Origin: Polyangiaceae bacterium
Lineage (GTDB): Bacteria > Myxococcota_A > Polyangia > Polyangiales > Polyangiaceae
DNA: 64,000 bases
Reading direction: 5' to 3'
Assembly (NCBI GenBank): GCA_016719945.1
Contig: JADJYE010000010.1
Span: 173,736-237,735 of the forward strand
Of the stretch, positions 35,283 to 44,865 are shown piece after piece; position 1 is the stretch's first letter, and each line of letters opens with the position of its first letter. The position numbers were made by a program, and so were the translations under genes. Below the pieces are notes generated by a model that made no database searches, was not told the origin of the DNA, and saw only the letters and a program-made list of their open reading frames with translations.

Positions 35283-38204
35283 ATGCCCTCACTCGTCCCT
35301 TGGCTTCTACCCGTCGCCGCGACGCTCCTGGCAGGCTGCGCCGACCCTGCGGGCGGAAGCGACAGCGACCGCGCCCCCGACGACGGTCGCTCGACCGACG
35401 ACCTGGCCCCCGCCGAAGCTGCGACCAGGGTCCTCGAGCGGGCGCGCGCGGTCCACGGGCTCCCCGCGAGCGCAGAGCGTTCAGCTCTTCTCACGACCCT
35501 CCCAGACGTCGCCTCCGGCCGCGTCGAGGTGCTCGACGAGCCTACCGGGGTCGGCGCGGCGTTCCGCTTGCTCGGCGCGACCGACGCGCCGGACGGCTTC
35601 GCGGTGTTCCCGGGGGGTGGCCCCGCAGGCAGCGACGTCATCGTGCGCACGACCGCGCGCGGCCTCGAGGACTACGTATCACTCTCGGCCCCCGCGACGC
35701 TTCGCTACGAGATCGAGCCCATCTCGGCGCGCGCGCTCCGCCTCGTCGGGGGCACGCTCGAGATCGTCGACGCCCTCGGCGCGCCTCGCGTCCGCGTGAA
35801 GCGCCCGTACGTCGTCGACGCGGAGGGGCGCCGCCACGCCGCTCAGCTCGACGTCGAGGGCTGCGCCGTCGATCGCGACCCGCGCGCGCCGTGGGGGCGC
35901 ACCCTCACCGAGCTCGATCGCGAGGTGTGCACGCTCGCCGTGCGCTACGACGCTGCGATCCCCCACCCCGTGCTGGTCGATCCCGCGTGGGAGACCGCGG
36001 CCTTCATGAACGAGGAGCGGACCCACCACACGGCGACCTTGCTCGCGAACGACACGATCTTGGTCGCGGGCGGGTTCGACGAGACCGGCGCGCCGGTCCT
36101 GCAGGCGGAGATCCTCTGCCCCGAGCTCGCGGTCGGCTGTCCCGCGGTCGTCTTCACCCAGACCGGCTCGCTCTCCGAAGGAAGGGGCGCCCACACCGAG
36201 ACGCTGATCGGGACGACGGCGCTCGTCACCGGCGGAAGGAGCCTGCGCGTCGGCGGCGTGGGGCGCTCCTCGACGGAGATTTACGATCCGAGCACCGGCC
36301 TGTTCACGGACGGTCCAGACATGGGCTCCGCGCGCTGGGGGCACACGGCGACCCTCCTCAACACGGGAGACGTCCTGGTCGTCGGCGGAGAAGACGGCAC
36401 GGGCGCGAGCACTGCCGAGCTGTACGACGGCGCCACCTTCTCACCCACCGCCGATGCGATGAGCGGAGAGCACAGGCGCGGCCACATGGCCGAGACGCTC
36501 GGCAACGGGCAGGTGCTGATCGCCGGCGGCATCGGGTCGCTCAACGCGGCGGTCGACAGCGCCGAGCTGTACGACCCTGCGACGGGGCTGTTCGCCGACA
36601 CCGACGACATGACCAGCCCGCGAGCCTGGGCGACCGCGACCCGCCTCGAGGACGGCGCGGGCCGCGTGCTCATCGTCGGCGGCACGAACAACAGCGGCTT
36701 CTACTACAAGACGGTCGATATCTACGACCCGAGCATCGGCGGCGGCACGTTCGTGCAGCAGCTGTTGCAGACCGACAAGCCCCGCGCGTTCCACGCCGCG
36801 ACGAAGCTGATCGGCGAGGGCAAAGTGCTCATCTCCGGCGGCTTCGACGGCGTCGTCGTGCACGACGACACCGAGATCTTCGACTCCGTCACCGCCACCT
36901 TCGTCGGCGCGCTGTCGACGACGATGGCCGAGCCGCACAACTTCCACACCGCCACGCGCCTCGACTCGGGCAAGGCGGTCGTGATCGGCGGCGGCGTCGG
37001 CGGAACGGCCGTCGCCCCCGGCACCGGCGCGGTCGACGTGGTCGCGGCCAGCGTCGCCGAGATCTTCGCTCGCACCAACGGCGAGCCCTGCGAGGCCGAC
37101 GGCGAGTGCCTCAGCAACAACTGCTACCGCGAGCCTGGCGGCATCTGCTGCAACGAGTCGTGCACCGATATCTGCAGCTCGTGCTTCGCGGCCGATCAGG
37201 CGGCGCCTGCCGCGGGCGACGGGACCTGCGCGATCGTCAGCGAGCTGTACGAGATCAACCCCCAGTGCGAGGCCGGGGTCCAGCTGGTCCTGCAGTGCAC
37301 GGCCGGCGTGATCGACGTCACCGACGTGAAGTCTTGCGAGGAGTACGCCTGCAACGGCGACGAGTGTGGGACCCGCTGCAACGGCTCCGACGACTGCAAC
37401 ACCGGGTTCTATTGCGTCGCCCCCGACTGCGTCGAAAAGCAAGACAACGGAGCCTCCTGCGACGACGAGGTCGAGTGCGCCTCGGGCAACTGCATCGATG
37501 GCTTCTGCTGCAACAGCGTGTGCGACGGCATCTGCCAGGCCTGCGACGTCGAGGGCTTCGTCGGCACCTGCTCTCAGGTCGAGGGTGAGCCGCGCGCGGA
37601 CCGCGGACCTTGCCCCGGCGCAGACCCCGCCTGCCAGGGCGTGTGCGGCGACAACCCGCTGAAGTGCGACTTCGACCAGACGCAGGAGTGCGGCAGCTCG
37701 ACCTGCTCCGGCGGGCAGCGGACGTTCGGCCTGTGCAGCCTCGAGGTCGACGGCGAGTGCGCCGAGACCACGGCCGAGTGCGCCCCCTACGCGTGCGACG
37801 AAGACGGCATCGGCTGCGTCGAGGTCTGCGCGACCGTGGACGACTGCGCCGAGGAGGCCGTGTGTCGCATCGACGGCACCTGCGCCATCGTCGAGAGCGC
37901 GGCGTGCGAGGACGATGACACGCTGCTCCAGCCCGACGGCACCCTCGTCGAGTGCGGCGCCTTCCGCTGCTCGGGCTCCGCCTGCCTCACGACGTGCGCG
38001 TCAATCGACGACTGCGTCGACGGCAAGGTCTGCGACGGGACCGCGTGCATCGACCCGCCGCCCGATCCTGCCCCGCCCGACGACTGCACCGTGGCGGCGC
38101 CGCGCTCGGGCTCGCCGCTGCCGGCCGCCGTGCTCGGCGCGCTCGCGCTGCTCGCCGCGGGCCGCAGCGCCCGCCGGCGTCGCACGGAAGCGAGGGGCCG
38201 ATGA
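35283..38204 (+). CDS. Kelch-repeat, Cys-rich lipoprotein with MYXO-CTERM tail
   Basis: 973 residues. The signal ends in ATLLAGC (lipobox). Residues about 235-600 are Kelch-type propeller blades typical of myxobacterial surface proteins: HHTATLLANDTILVAGGFDE, HTATLLNTGDVLVVGGEDG, GHMAETLGNGQVLIAGG. A Cys-rich region follows with disintegrin/Stig-like repeats (CLSNNCYREPGGICCNESC, CASGNCIDGFCCNSVCDGIC). The end has a Pro-rich linker, DDCTV, a hydrophobic helix and RSARRRRTEARGR, the MYXO-CTERM sorting signal. A GTG six codons upstream (35265) is a possible start. The stop overlaps the next ATG by 4 bp. Confidence 0.9.
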   Translation: MPSLVPWLLPVAATLLAGCADPAGGSDSDRAPDDGRSTDDLAPAEAATRVLERARAVHGLPASAERSALLTTLPDVASGRVEVLDEPTGVGAAFRLLGATDAPDGFAVFPGGGPAGSDVIVRTTARGLEDYVSLSAPATLRYEIEPISARALRLVGGTLEIVDALGAPRVRVKRPYVVDAEGRRHAAQLDVEGCAVDRDPRAPWGRTLTELDREVCTLAVRYDAAIPHPVLVDPAWETAAFMNEERTHHTATLLANDTILVAGGFDETGAPVLQAEILCPELAVGCPAVVFTQTGSLSEGRGAHTETLIGTTALVTGGRSLRVGGVGRSSTEIYDPSTGLFTDGPDMGSARWGHTATLLNTGDVLVVGGEDGTGASTAELYDGATFSPTADAMSGEHRRGHMAETLGNGQVLIAGGIGSLNAAVDSAELYDPATGLFADTDDMTSPRAWATATRLEDGAGRVLIVGGTNNSGFYYKTVDIYDPSIGGGTFVQQLLQTDKPRAFHAATKLIGEGKVLISGGFDGVVVHDDTEIFDSVTATFVGALSTTMAEPHNFHTATRLDSGKAVVIGGGVGGTAVAPGTGAVDVVAASVAEIFARTNGEPCEADGECLSNNCYREPGGICCNESCTDICSSCFAADQAAPAAGDGTCAIVSELYEINPQCEAGVQLVLQCTAGVIDVTDVKSCEEYACNGDECGTRCNGSDDCNTGFYCVAPDCVEKQDNGASCDDEVECASGNCIDGFCCNSVCDGICQACDVEGFVGTCSQVEGEPRADRGPCPGADPACQGVCGDNPLKCDFDQTQECGSSTCSGGQRTFGLCSLEVDGECAETTAECAPYACDEDGIGCVEVCATVDDCAEEAVCRIDGTCAIVESAACEDDDTLLQPDGTLVECGAFRCSGSACLTTCASIDDCVDGKVCDGTACIDPPPDPAPPDDCTVAAPRSGSPLPAAVLGALALLAAGRSARRRRTEARGR

Positions 38205-40084
38205 AGCTCCGCCGCCTCGGGGCGCTCGCCCTCGCCTTCGTCGTCGCCATGCCCAGCGTGCTCGTGCGCGGCACCGCGAGCGCCCAACCCGCGCCGCCCG
38301 CGAAGCCCACCGCCCCGGCGAAGCCTGCGCCTGCGCCTGCGCCTGCACCGACGCAGCCTGCGCCGACCCCTGCGCCGCCGCCGCCTGCACCCGCGGCCCC
38401 GACCCCCGCGCCTGCACAGCCCCCCGGCTCCGATGAAGAGGAGAAGGGGCCCGATCCGGCGAACAAGCCAGAGGCCGAGGAGCGCTTTCGCAAGGGCCTC
38501 AAGCTCCTGCAAGAAGAGGCGTGGACCGCCGCGCTCGCCGAGTTCGTCCGCTCGCGAGAGCTGTACCCGACGAGGACGGCGACCAACAACGCCGCCGTCT
38601 GCCTGCGCAAGCTCAAGCGCTTCGACGAGTCGCTCGACATGTACGAGACGCTCCTTCGCGAGTACCCGAACATGCCGCCCGACCGTAAGGACGCCGCCCT
38701 CAAGGAGGTCGTCGAGCTGCGCCAGCTGGTCGGCACGCTCGACATCACGGGGGCCGAGCCGGGCGCGACGATCGTCGTCGACGGCAAGACGCGCGCAGAG
38801 TTTCCGATCATCGACCCGCTGCGGGTCAGCGCGGGCACCCACTCGATCCGCGTGATCAAGCAGGGCTTCACCGCGTTCGAGTCGAGCGTGGAGGTCGCCG
38901 GCGGTCAGACCGTCGTCGTCGCCGCGAAGATGCCCGCGCTCGTCGCGTCGGGCACGCTGCGAGTCACCGAGAAGTCCGGCAAGGCGATGGACGTCGTGCT
39001 CGACGGCGCGGTGGTCGGGGTCACCCCGTGGGAGGGGACGATCGCGACCGGCGATCACGTGATCCAGCTGCTCGGCGACGCCGACCTGGGCACCCAGCCG
39101 TCGGCGGCGCCGATCAAGAAGGACGAGGTCACGCAGCTGACGCTCGAGGCGGTCCCGCTCGAGTCAGGCATCATCGTGAAGGTCACGCCCGCCGCCGCGA
39201 GCGTTCGCATCGACTCGGTCGCGGTCGGGCGAGGCATCTGGGACGGCCGGGTCCGGTCGGGGGCGCACATCGTCGACGTCGTGGCCGACGGGTACTTCCC
39301 GAAGCGCCAAGAGATCTCGGTCGACAAGGGCGAGCGCCTGGAGCTCAACGTCGCGCTCGAGCGAGACGAGGACGCCGACGCGTGGCGCGTCCCGTCCAAG
39401 TTCGTGCTCGACCTGTCGGGGGGCGTCGCGCTCACGCCCTCCTTCGGCGGCGACGTCAGCTCGACGTGCGGCGATGGCTGCTCGCAGAAGGTCGGCGTCG
39501 GTGGGGTCATCGTGCTGAACGGCGCCTACGAGCTCGGCAACGGCTTCGGGTTCGGCCTGTCGGCCGGCGTGATGCAGGCCTCTCAGTCGGTCGAAGGTCG
39601 CGCGACGACGCTCAATCCTCAGGGCCTCGACGGCCTGGAGGGCTCGGCGAACGACGAGCTACGTCTGCGCGGGATCATCGCCGGCGCGCACGCCGCCTAC
39701 CGCTACGGCGAGCGTTTCCCGCTGCGGTTTCGGCTCTCGGCGGGCGCCTTGATCGCGCAGGCGCGCAGCGTGCGTGCGGGCAGCTTCGACACCCGCTCGC
39801 GCGGTGACTTCGCGGCGCCAGAGCTGCTGAGCGATCAGACGACGGCGTTCGTCTTCATCGGGCCCGAGGCGACCATCGGCTACCGCATCGCGGACATGTT
39901 CGAGCTCGCCGCCGGCCTCCAGGGGATGATCCTCGTCGCGCCCGACCCTCCGAAGTGGGCGGGAGACGACAACCCCGCGGTCAACGCGCCCGGCGACGGT
40001 CTGTCGAGCTACTCGGCCGAAGAGTCCACGATGGGGACGATGGTGTTCGCGGTGCCGATGATCGCCGCCCGCGCCAGCTTCTGA
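38201..40084 (+). CDS. TPR/PEGA-domain secreted protein with C-terminal barrel-like domain
   Basis: 627 residues, overlapping the stop of the Kelch protein by ATGA, so translation is coupled. The signal peptide ends near ASAQ, followed by a Pro/Ala-rich linker. Residues 85-165 are TPR-like (EAEERFRKGLKLLQEEAWTA, TNNAAVCLRKLKRFDESLD). PEGA-type beta domains follow (GAEPGATIVVDGKTRAEFPI, VSAGTHSIRVIKQGFTAFES, VTPAAASVRIDSVAVGRGIW). The last 210 residues resemble an outer-membrane barrel (FVLDLSGGVALTPSFGGDV, FRLSAGALIAQARSV). Probably an envelope protein working with its surface-exposed partner. Confidence 0.85.
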   Translation: MKLRRLGALALAFVVAMPSVLVRGTASAQPAPPAKPTAPAKPAPAPAPAPTQPAPTPAPPPPAPAAPTPAPAQPPGSDEEEKGPDPANKPEAEERFRKGLKLLQEEAWTAALAEFVRSRELYPTRTATNNAAVCLRKLKRFDESLDMYETLLREYPNMPPDRKDAALKEVVELRQLVGTLDITGAEPGATIVVDGKTRAEFPIIDPLRVSAGTHSIRVIKQGFTAFESSVEVAGGQTVVVAAKMPALVASGTLRVTEKSGKAMDVVLDGAVVGVTPWEGTIATGDHVIQLLGDADLGTQPSAAPIKKDEVTQLTLEAVPLESGIIVKVTPAAASVRIDSVAVGRGIWDGRVRSGAHIVDVVADGYFPKRQEISVDKGERLELNVALERDEDADAWRVPSKFVLDLSGGVALTPSFGGDVSSTCGDGCSQKVGVGGVIVLNGAYELGNGFGFGLSAGVMQASQSVEGRATTLNPQGLDGLEGSANDELRLRGIIAGAHAAYRYGERFPLRFRLSAGALIAQARSVRAGSFDTRSRGDFAAPELLSDQTTAFVFIGPEATIGYRIADMFELAAGLQGMILVAPDPPKWAGDDNPAVNAPGDGLSSYSAEESTMGTMVFAVPMIAARASF

Positions 40085-40167
40085 CAGGAGCGGGCGCGCG
40101 GCGCCGGAAGGCTCGCCGCGTCCGCAACTCGCGGGCTTGGGCTCGCGCGCCATCGATTGTTCATGGT

Positions 40168-40186
40168 CTGTTCATGCTTTGAACAG
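40168..40186. promoter_or_regulatory. CTGTTCA-N5-TGAACAG palindrome upstream of the DUF4397 lipoprotein
   Basis: A perfect 7-bp inverted repeat with a 5-nt spacer, in an AT-richer patch about 100 bp before the ATG at 40289. A third TGTTCA lies at 40159-40164. The shape is that of a dimeric repressor site; the half-site resembles some LexA boxes, but assignment would need the organism's own regulon. Confidence 0.4.
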
Positions 40187-40288
40187 AAATTGTAAACCAG
40201 CTCGGCTCGGCCCCGTAAGACAGGGGTGACGCCGGCCCCGGCCCTCGTTGGCCCTCGGGGATGGCTCCCTTTTCCCTAGGAGAACCCC

Positions 40289-41191
40289 ATGTCGATGTTG
40301 GCGAAATCGAGCTTGTTCGTGTCCGTGTTGGCGTTGGCTGCGGCGGCCTGCGGGGATGACTCCTCGTCCGGCGGCGGCGGTGCGGGAGGCGAGGCGCAAG
40401 GCGGCGAAGCCCAAGGCGGCGAGAGCCAAGGCGGAGGTGGTGAGGCGCAGGGTGGCAGCGGCGGCGAAGGAGGAGGCTCCGCGGGGGTCGCGACCGTGCG
40501 CGTCGCGCACCTCTCACCTGACGCGCCCGCCGTCGACTTCTGCGTGATCCCGCAGGGCGGGGATCCCATCGGGCCGGTGCTCGAGGCGGTCGCCGGGGTC
40601 CCCGAGGGCCTCGCGTTCCCGGGCGCCACCCCCTACCTCGAGCTCCCCGCCGGCATGTACGACGTACGCATCCTCCTCGCGGACGCGACCAACTGCGACA
40701 CCGGGGCGGTCCCGGACGTCACGGGCATCAACTTCGCCGCGGACACCACGTACACCGCCGCGGCCATCGGCATGCTCACGCCCGAGGAGGGCGACGAGGC
40801 CTTCGAGCTCGCGCTGTTCGAGGACGACAACACCGTCGAGGCCGGCAAGGTCCGCGTGCGGTTCATCCACGCCTCGCCGGACACGCCGCCGGTCGACGTC
40901 GGCCTCAACTCCGGCAAGGCGTTCGTGCCGGTCTGGACGAACGTCGTCTACCCCATGATCGGGCTCGTCGGAGGCCAAGCCTACGTCTCGGTCGACCCGC
41001 TCACCGACGCTCAGCTGAGCGCTCGCGCGTCAGGCACCACGGCCGACGCGCTGGTGCTCGACGGCGTGACCATCCCCACCGATCAGGTGGTGACCGTGTT
41101 CGCGATCGGCAACCTCGACGGTGATCCCGAGGCCCTGCGCGTGCTGGCGTGTCTCGACCTCTCCGACACCTGCCTCGAGCTCGGGAACTGA
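40289..41191 (+). CDS. DUF4397-domain lipoprotein
   Basis: 300 residues. AGGAGA lies 6-8 nt before the ATG. The signal ends in LALAAAACG (lipobox). A Gly/Glu/Gln-rich linker (GGEAQGGEAQGGESQGG) spans about residues 27-65. Two DUF4397 units follow: VRVAHLSPDAPAVDFCVIPQ and VRVRFIHASPDTPPVDVGLN, each an all-beta domain of unknown role common in secreted proteins. Free-standing, with its own upstream region carrying the CTGTTCA palindrome. Confidence 0.88.
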   Translation: MSMLAKSSLFVSVLALAAAACGDDSSSGGGGAGGEAQGGEAQGGESQGGGGEAQGGSGGEGGGSAGVATVRVAHLSPDAPAVDFCVIPQGGDPIGPVLEAVAGVPEGLAFPGATPYLELPAGMYDVRILLADATNCDTGAVPDVTGINFAADTTYTAAAIGMLTPEEGDEAFELALFEDDNTVEAGKVRVRFIHASPDTPPVDVGLNSGKAFVPVWTNVVYPMIGLVGGQAYVSVDPLTDAQLSARASGTTADALVLDGVTIPTDQVVTVFAIGNLDGDPEALRVLACLDLSDTCLELGN

Positions 41192-41261
41192 CCGCGCTCG
41201 ACCGCCGATCGACCTCGACATGGCAGGGGGCGGGCTCGAGACACGAGCTGCGCCCCCGCCG

Positions 41262-42887
41262 CTATTCGAACTTCTCTTCGAACTTCGGGTCGGGCTTGGT
41301 CGTCGCGGTCGGCGCGGCCGAGCTGCCGGGGCGCGCGCCGCCACCCTGCTTCGGCTTGAGCTCGAGCTTAGGCGGGAGCGCGCCGTCGTTGCTCACGACG
41401 ACGTCCTCCTCGATCTCTTCTTTGCCGACCTTGAGCTTCACCTTGTGCACGTCTCCGGGCTCCCCCGTGATCTCGAGCACGCCCTTCTTCGTCTTGACGG
41501 GCTTGCCGTCGAGGCTGACCTCGGCGTCCTCGGGGAGGATCACCAGCCGCACCGTCCGGATCTTTCCTTCGGTGGCGGTGCCAGACGGCGTGACGTCCAC
41601 CGACTGCGTCGGCGCTGGCGTGACCCCGAGCCCGGTCGTCGGCAGGGTGGCCGTGATGGTCTCGATGGGCTGTGGCGCAGCCTGCGCGGTCTGCACCGGC
41701 GTCTCGGGTGCGCCGAACATCTTGTACGCGACGCCGCCGAACACGGCGATGCTCAGCGCGGCGCCAGCCACCACCAGCCCTGCGCTCGACTTGCGCTTGA
41801 GCTGAGGGTTGCGCTCGGTGGGCGCCGCGAGCCCGCCGGTCGTTCCGCCGCCTGCCTGGGTCAGCGCGGGGGGAGGCACCGACTGCGCCGCCACGTTGGT
41901 CGCGTGAACCTCCATCGTCGGCGGCGGGGGCATCGAGAGGCGCTTCGCGACGAGGTTGCGCTGCGTCTCGGAGAGGCTAACGAGCATCGATTCGTCGATC
42001 TCGAAGCCGTCCGTCTGCAGGGCCTTGATCGCGTCGAGCATCTCCGCGGCCGTCTGGAAGCGATCGTTCGGCTGCGCCTTGAGCGCCTTGTGCACGATCG
42101 CGGCGACCTCGGCCGAGATCCACGGGGCGAAGTCCTGAATCGGGCGCGGGGGCTCGGAGCAGATGGCGATGATCAGCTCGCCGAGCGCGTCGATGTGGTG
42201 GTACGGCGTGCGCCCCGACAACATCTCGTACAGGACGATGCCGAGCGACCAGATGTCCGCGCGGTGATCGATCGTCTTAACGCCGCGGGCTTGCTCCGGC
42301 GACATGTAGAGCGGTGAGCCGAGCATCGTGCCCGTGCGCGTGAGGCCCGCGTCGCCCATCTCGCTCGCGTGCTCCATCTTCACCTTCGCGATGCCGAAGT
42401 CGAGGAGCTTGACCAGCACCTTCCCCGCGTCGGTACGCGCCAGGTAGAGGTTCGCGGGCTTCATGTCGCGATGTACGACGCGCGCGCCGTGAGCCTTGGA
42501 TAGGCCGATGCAGGCCTGCGCCGCGATGCGCAGCGCGAGATCTTGGTGGATGGGGCCCACGCGGCGGAGGAGCTGTTGCACGTCCTCGCCGGACATGAAC
42601 TCCATCACCATGAACGGCCAGTTCGTCTCCGGGTCGGTGCCGGTGTCGAGGACCTGGCAGATGTGCTGCGTGTCGACCGCGCCGGCCGCCTTGGCCTCGT
42701 TCTGGAACCGACCGACGAGCTGCTCGTCCTTGCTCAGGTCGCCCGTGGAGATGACCTTGATGGCGACGCGCCGCCGGGTCCCCACGTGGTGGGCCTCGTA
42801 GACCGCGCCCATGCCGCCGGCCCCGATGATCCGGGAGACCTCGTACTTGCCGTCGATCTTCTTGCCTACGAGGTTTTTGGGATCCAC
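41262..42887 (-). CDS. Serine/threonine protein kinase with one membrane helix
   Basis: 541 residues from GTG 42885-42887, preceded by GGGGAG at a good distance; a GTG at 42944 would add 19 residues. A complete Hanks-type kinase domain: glycine loop IGAGGMGAVYEAHH, catalytic Lys44 in VAIKV, HRDMKPAN with Asp141, DFGIAK with Asp163, and the activation segment GTMLGSPLYMSPEQARG. After a linker, a single membrane helix (GLVVAGAALSIAVFGGVAY) leads to an extracytoplasmic Thr/Pro-rich stalk and a PEGA-like beta domain (RLVILPEDAEVSLDGKPVK). Such receptor kinases are abundant in myxobacteria. The APS reductase gene lies 25 bp upstream. Confidence 0.93.
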   Translation of the reverse strand: MDPKNLVGKKIDGKYEVSRIIGAGGMGAVYEAHHVGTRRRVAIKVISTGDLSKDEQLVGRFQNEAKAAGAVDTQHICQVLDTGTDPETNWPFMVMEFMSGEDVQQLLRRVGPIHQDLALRIAAQACIGLSKAHGARVVHRDMKPANLYLARTDAGKVLVKLLDFGIAKVKMEHASEMGDAGLTRTGTMLGSPLYMSPEQARGVKTIDHRADIWSLGIVLYEMLSGRTPYHHIDALGELIIAICSEPPRPIQDFAPWISAEVAAIVHKALKAQPNDRFQTAAEMLDAIKALQTDGFEIDESMLVSLSETQRNLVAKRLSMPPPPTMEVHATNVAAQSVPPPALTQAGGGTTGGLAAPTERNPQLKRKSSAGLVVAGAALSIAVFGGVAYKMFGAPETPVQTAQAAPQPIETITATLPTTGLGVTPAPTQSVDVTPSGTATEGKIRTVRLVILPEDAEVSLDGKPVKTKKGVLEITGEPGDVHKVKLKVGKEEIEEDVVVSNDGALPPKLELKPKQGGGARPGSSAAPTATTKPDPKFEEKFE

Positions 42888-42912
42888 GAAGAAGCTCCCC
42901 GACTCTTCATTT

Positions 42913-43725
42913 CTACTCGATGCCCGCGACAGGGACAACAGCACCGAGGTCTTTCGCCAGCCTCCCGAGAGACTGGACGCATGCGCTCGAGACCTCGGCG
43001 GCTGGCTCGTCCTTCGCGAGGTCGGACGGGTTGATGCCGCAATAGGCGACGTCCGCGAGGTGCCGCCAGCGGCCTGCTCTGTCGTCTTCGTCGGGCCGCA
43101 CGGGGGTCGTGCACGGGAAGCACCCGATCGTCGGGAAGCCCATGGCGTGCAGGGGGTTCACCACGACGTCCGGGTGTGCCGTGATGTAGGCGTCGAGGTC
43201 CTCGCGGGAGCGCGCCGCGTAGGGGTGCACCCTCAGGCCGCCGAGGGCGGGGTCGACGTCGATGAAGCGTGTCTTCGCGCGCCGCCCGCCCTCGTCTCGT
43301 CGCAGCGCGCCGATCAGCACGTCATAGCGCCCCCGGATCTGCTCGAGCGGGGCCGCCTTGCGCGCCTCGCAGCAGCGCTCTTGTCCCTCCTTGGAGAGGT
43401 AGAGCAGGCCCTGCTTGCGGGTCTGCTCCGCGAACGTCTCGCTCGGCTTTAGCGTCACCACCCGCAGCTGGGGGTGCCGGGCCGCGAGCGCGTCTCGAGT
43501 GGCGAGCGTCTCTGCGTGGAGGACGCCGGTGTCGACGAACACCACGTCGAGCGCGAGGCCGGCTCCGGCGGCCTCGTGGCACAGGGCGGTCCCGGCTCGC
43601 TGCATGCTCGACAAGATCGCCGCGCGCGCGCCGAACGCGGCCCACACCGCGCGCAAGACCTCGACCGGGGTGAGGCGGGCGAGCGCCAGCTCGAGCGCTT
43701 CGAGCGCGGAGGCCGGGAGCAACAT
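42913..43725 (-). CDS. cysH: Adenylyl-sulfate (APS) reductase, Fe-S type
   Basis: 270 residues from ATG 43723-43725; a GTG eight codons upstream (43749) is possible. Assimilatory sulfate reduction: converts APS (or PAPS) to sulfite using thioredoxin. The substrate loop SSMQRAGTALCHEA and VVFVDTGVLHAETLATRD are present. Cys118-Cys119 (RCCEARKAAPL) and Cys202/Cys205 (IGCFPCTTPV) form the [4Fe-4S] ligand set that separates APS reductases from cluster-free PAPS reductases. The C-terminal catalytic motif, normally ECGIH, reads YCGINP: the reactive Cys is kept, the Glu and His are replaced. Shares an operon-like arrangement with the kinase downstream and diverges from the ArsA gene. Confidence 0.88.
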   Translation of the reverse strand: MLLPASALEALELALARLTPVEVLRAVWAAFGARAAILSSMQRAGTALCHEAAGAGLALDVVFVDTGVLHAETLATRDALAARHPQLRVVTLKPSETFAEQTRKQGLLYLSKEGQERCCEARKAAPLEQIRGRYDVLIGALRRDEGGRRAKTRFIDVDPALGGLRVHPYAARSREDLDAYITAHPDVVVNPLHAMGFPTIGCFPCTTPVRPDEDDRAGRWRHLADVAYCGINPSDLAKDEPAAEVSSACVQSLGRLAKDLGAVVPVAGIE

Positions 43726-43803
43726 CGTGGAGCCGACAGGGTAGCTCACGATCGCCGAGCGCGCCCCGGGTAGGCTGGTTTGGTGTAGGCTTCGCCCGCC
43801 GTC

Positions 43804-44865
43804 GTGCCTTCTCGCTCCGAGGATTTCCTGAAAGAGCTCGACTCGAGCCTCCTCTCGTTCGTGGGCGCGGGCCGCGTCAAGAGCCCGATCGACGAGCTGG
43901 GCGCGCGGCGCTTCTTGTTCATCACGGGCAAGGGGGGCGTCGGCAAGACGAGCGTGTCCGCGGCGATCGCGACCGCGCTCGCCGCGCGCGGCAAGCGCGT
44001 GCTCATCGCGATGCCTCACACCAAGGAGCGCCTCTCCGCCGTGCTGGGGACCAAGCCGATCGGCGAGGACGTCGTCGAGTGTCAGCCCGGCATCTGGGCC
44101 GTCAACATCGTGCCCGACATCGCCCTCTACGAGTACGGGCTGATGGTCATCAAGGTGAAGACCCTCACCAACGCGGTCTTCAAGAACGAGTACATCAAGG
44201 CCTTCTTGCGCGCCGTGCCCGGCATGTACGAGTGGTCGATGCTCGGAAAGGCGTGGTTCCACACCACCGAGGTCGCCCCGGACGGTCGCCCGCGCTTCGA
44301 CGTCGTCATCTTCGACGCGCCCGCGACCGGCCACGGGCTCGACATGCTCCGGGTGCCGAAGGTCATCCTCGACGTGGCGCCGCCCGGCGTCCTGCGACGA
44401 GACGCCGAGCAGGCGGTGGCGCTGTTCCGGGATCCCGAGCGCAGCGGGATCATCGTGGTCACGCTCCCCGAGGAGATGCCCGTCACCGAGACGATCGAGC
44501 TCGTCGGGGCCGTCGAGCAAGAGCTGGGGATGCCCGTGCTGCGCATCATCGTGAACGGCCTCATGGCGCCGCTGTTCGACGACCGGGAGCGCAAGGCCCT
44601 CACCTCGCAGCGAGAGCTGCTGACCCTCGCGGCGGCCGACCGCGCAGCGAAGGGGGTGCGAGCCTCGATCGTCGCCGCTGCGCGCCGCGCCCTGCGCGAG
44701 ACCGTGCAGCGCGACAGCGTCCGCAGGCTGCTCACGACCCGGCCCGAGCGCGTGATCATGCTGCCCTTCCTGTTCGACGACGCCTCGACGCGCGCGGGCA
44801 CGGTTCACCTCGCCGAGGTGCTCGGCGCGCCGGTCATCGCGGGGCGCGGAGGCGGCTCGACGTGA
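43804..44865 (+). CDS. ArsA/GET3-family ATPase
   Basis: 353 residues from GTG 43804. The deviant Walker A of the ArsA/MinD superfamily is TGKGGVGKTS at residues 41-50. FDVVIFDAPATGHGLDMLRV follows as the switch/Walker B region, and ERSGIIVVTLPEEMPVTETI is a typical ArsA-family segment. It is a single-ATPase-domain protein without the Cys of arsenite ATPases being evident, and no arsenic genes are near, so a chaperone-like GET3 role or another function is likelier. It overlaps the next lipoprotein gene by GTGA (44862-44865), indicating co-translation. Confidence 0.88.
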   Translation: MPSRSEDFLKELDSSLLSFVGAGRVKSPIDELGARRFLFITGKGGVGKTSVSAAIATALAARGKRVLIAMPHTKERLSAVLGTKPIGEDVVECQPGIWAVNIVPDIALYEYGLMVIKVKTLTNAVFKNEYIKAFLRAVPGMYEWSMLGKAWFHTTEVAPDGRPRFDVVIFDAPATGHGLDMLRVPKVILDVAPPGVLRRDAEQAVALFRDPERSGIIVVTLPEEMPVTETIELVGAVEQELGMPVLRIIVNGLMAPLFDDRERKALTSQRELLTLAAADRAAKGVRASIVAAARRALRETVQRDSVRRLLTTRPERVIMLPFLFDDASTRAGTVHLAEVLGAPVIAGRGGGST

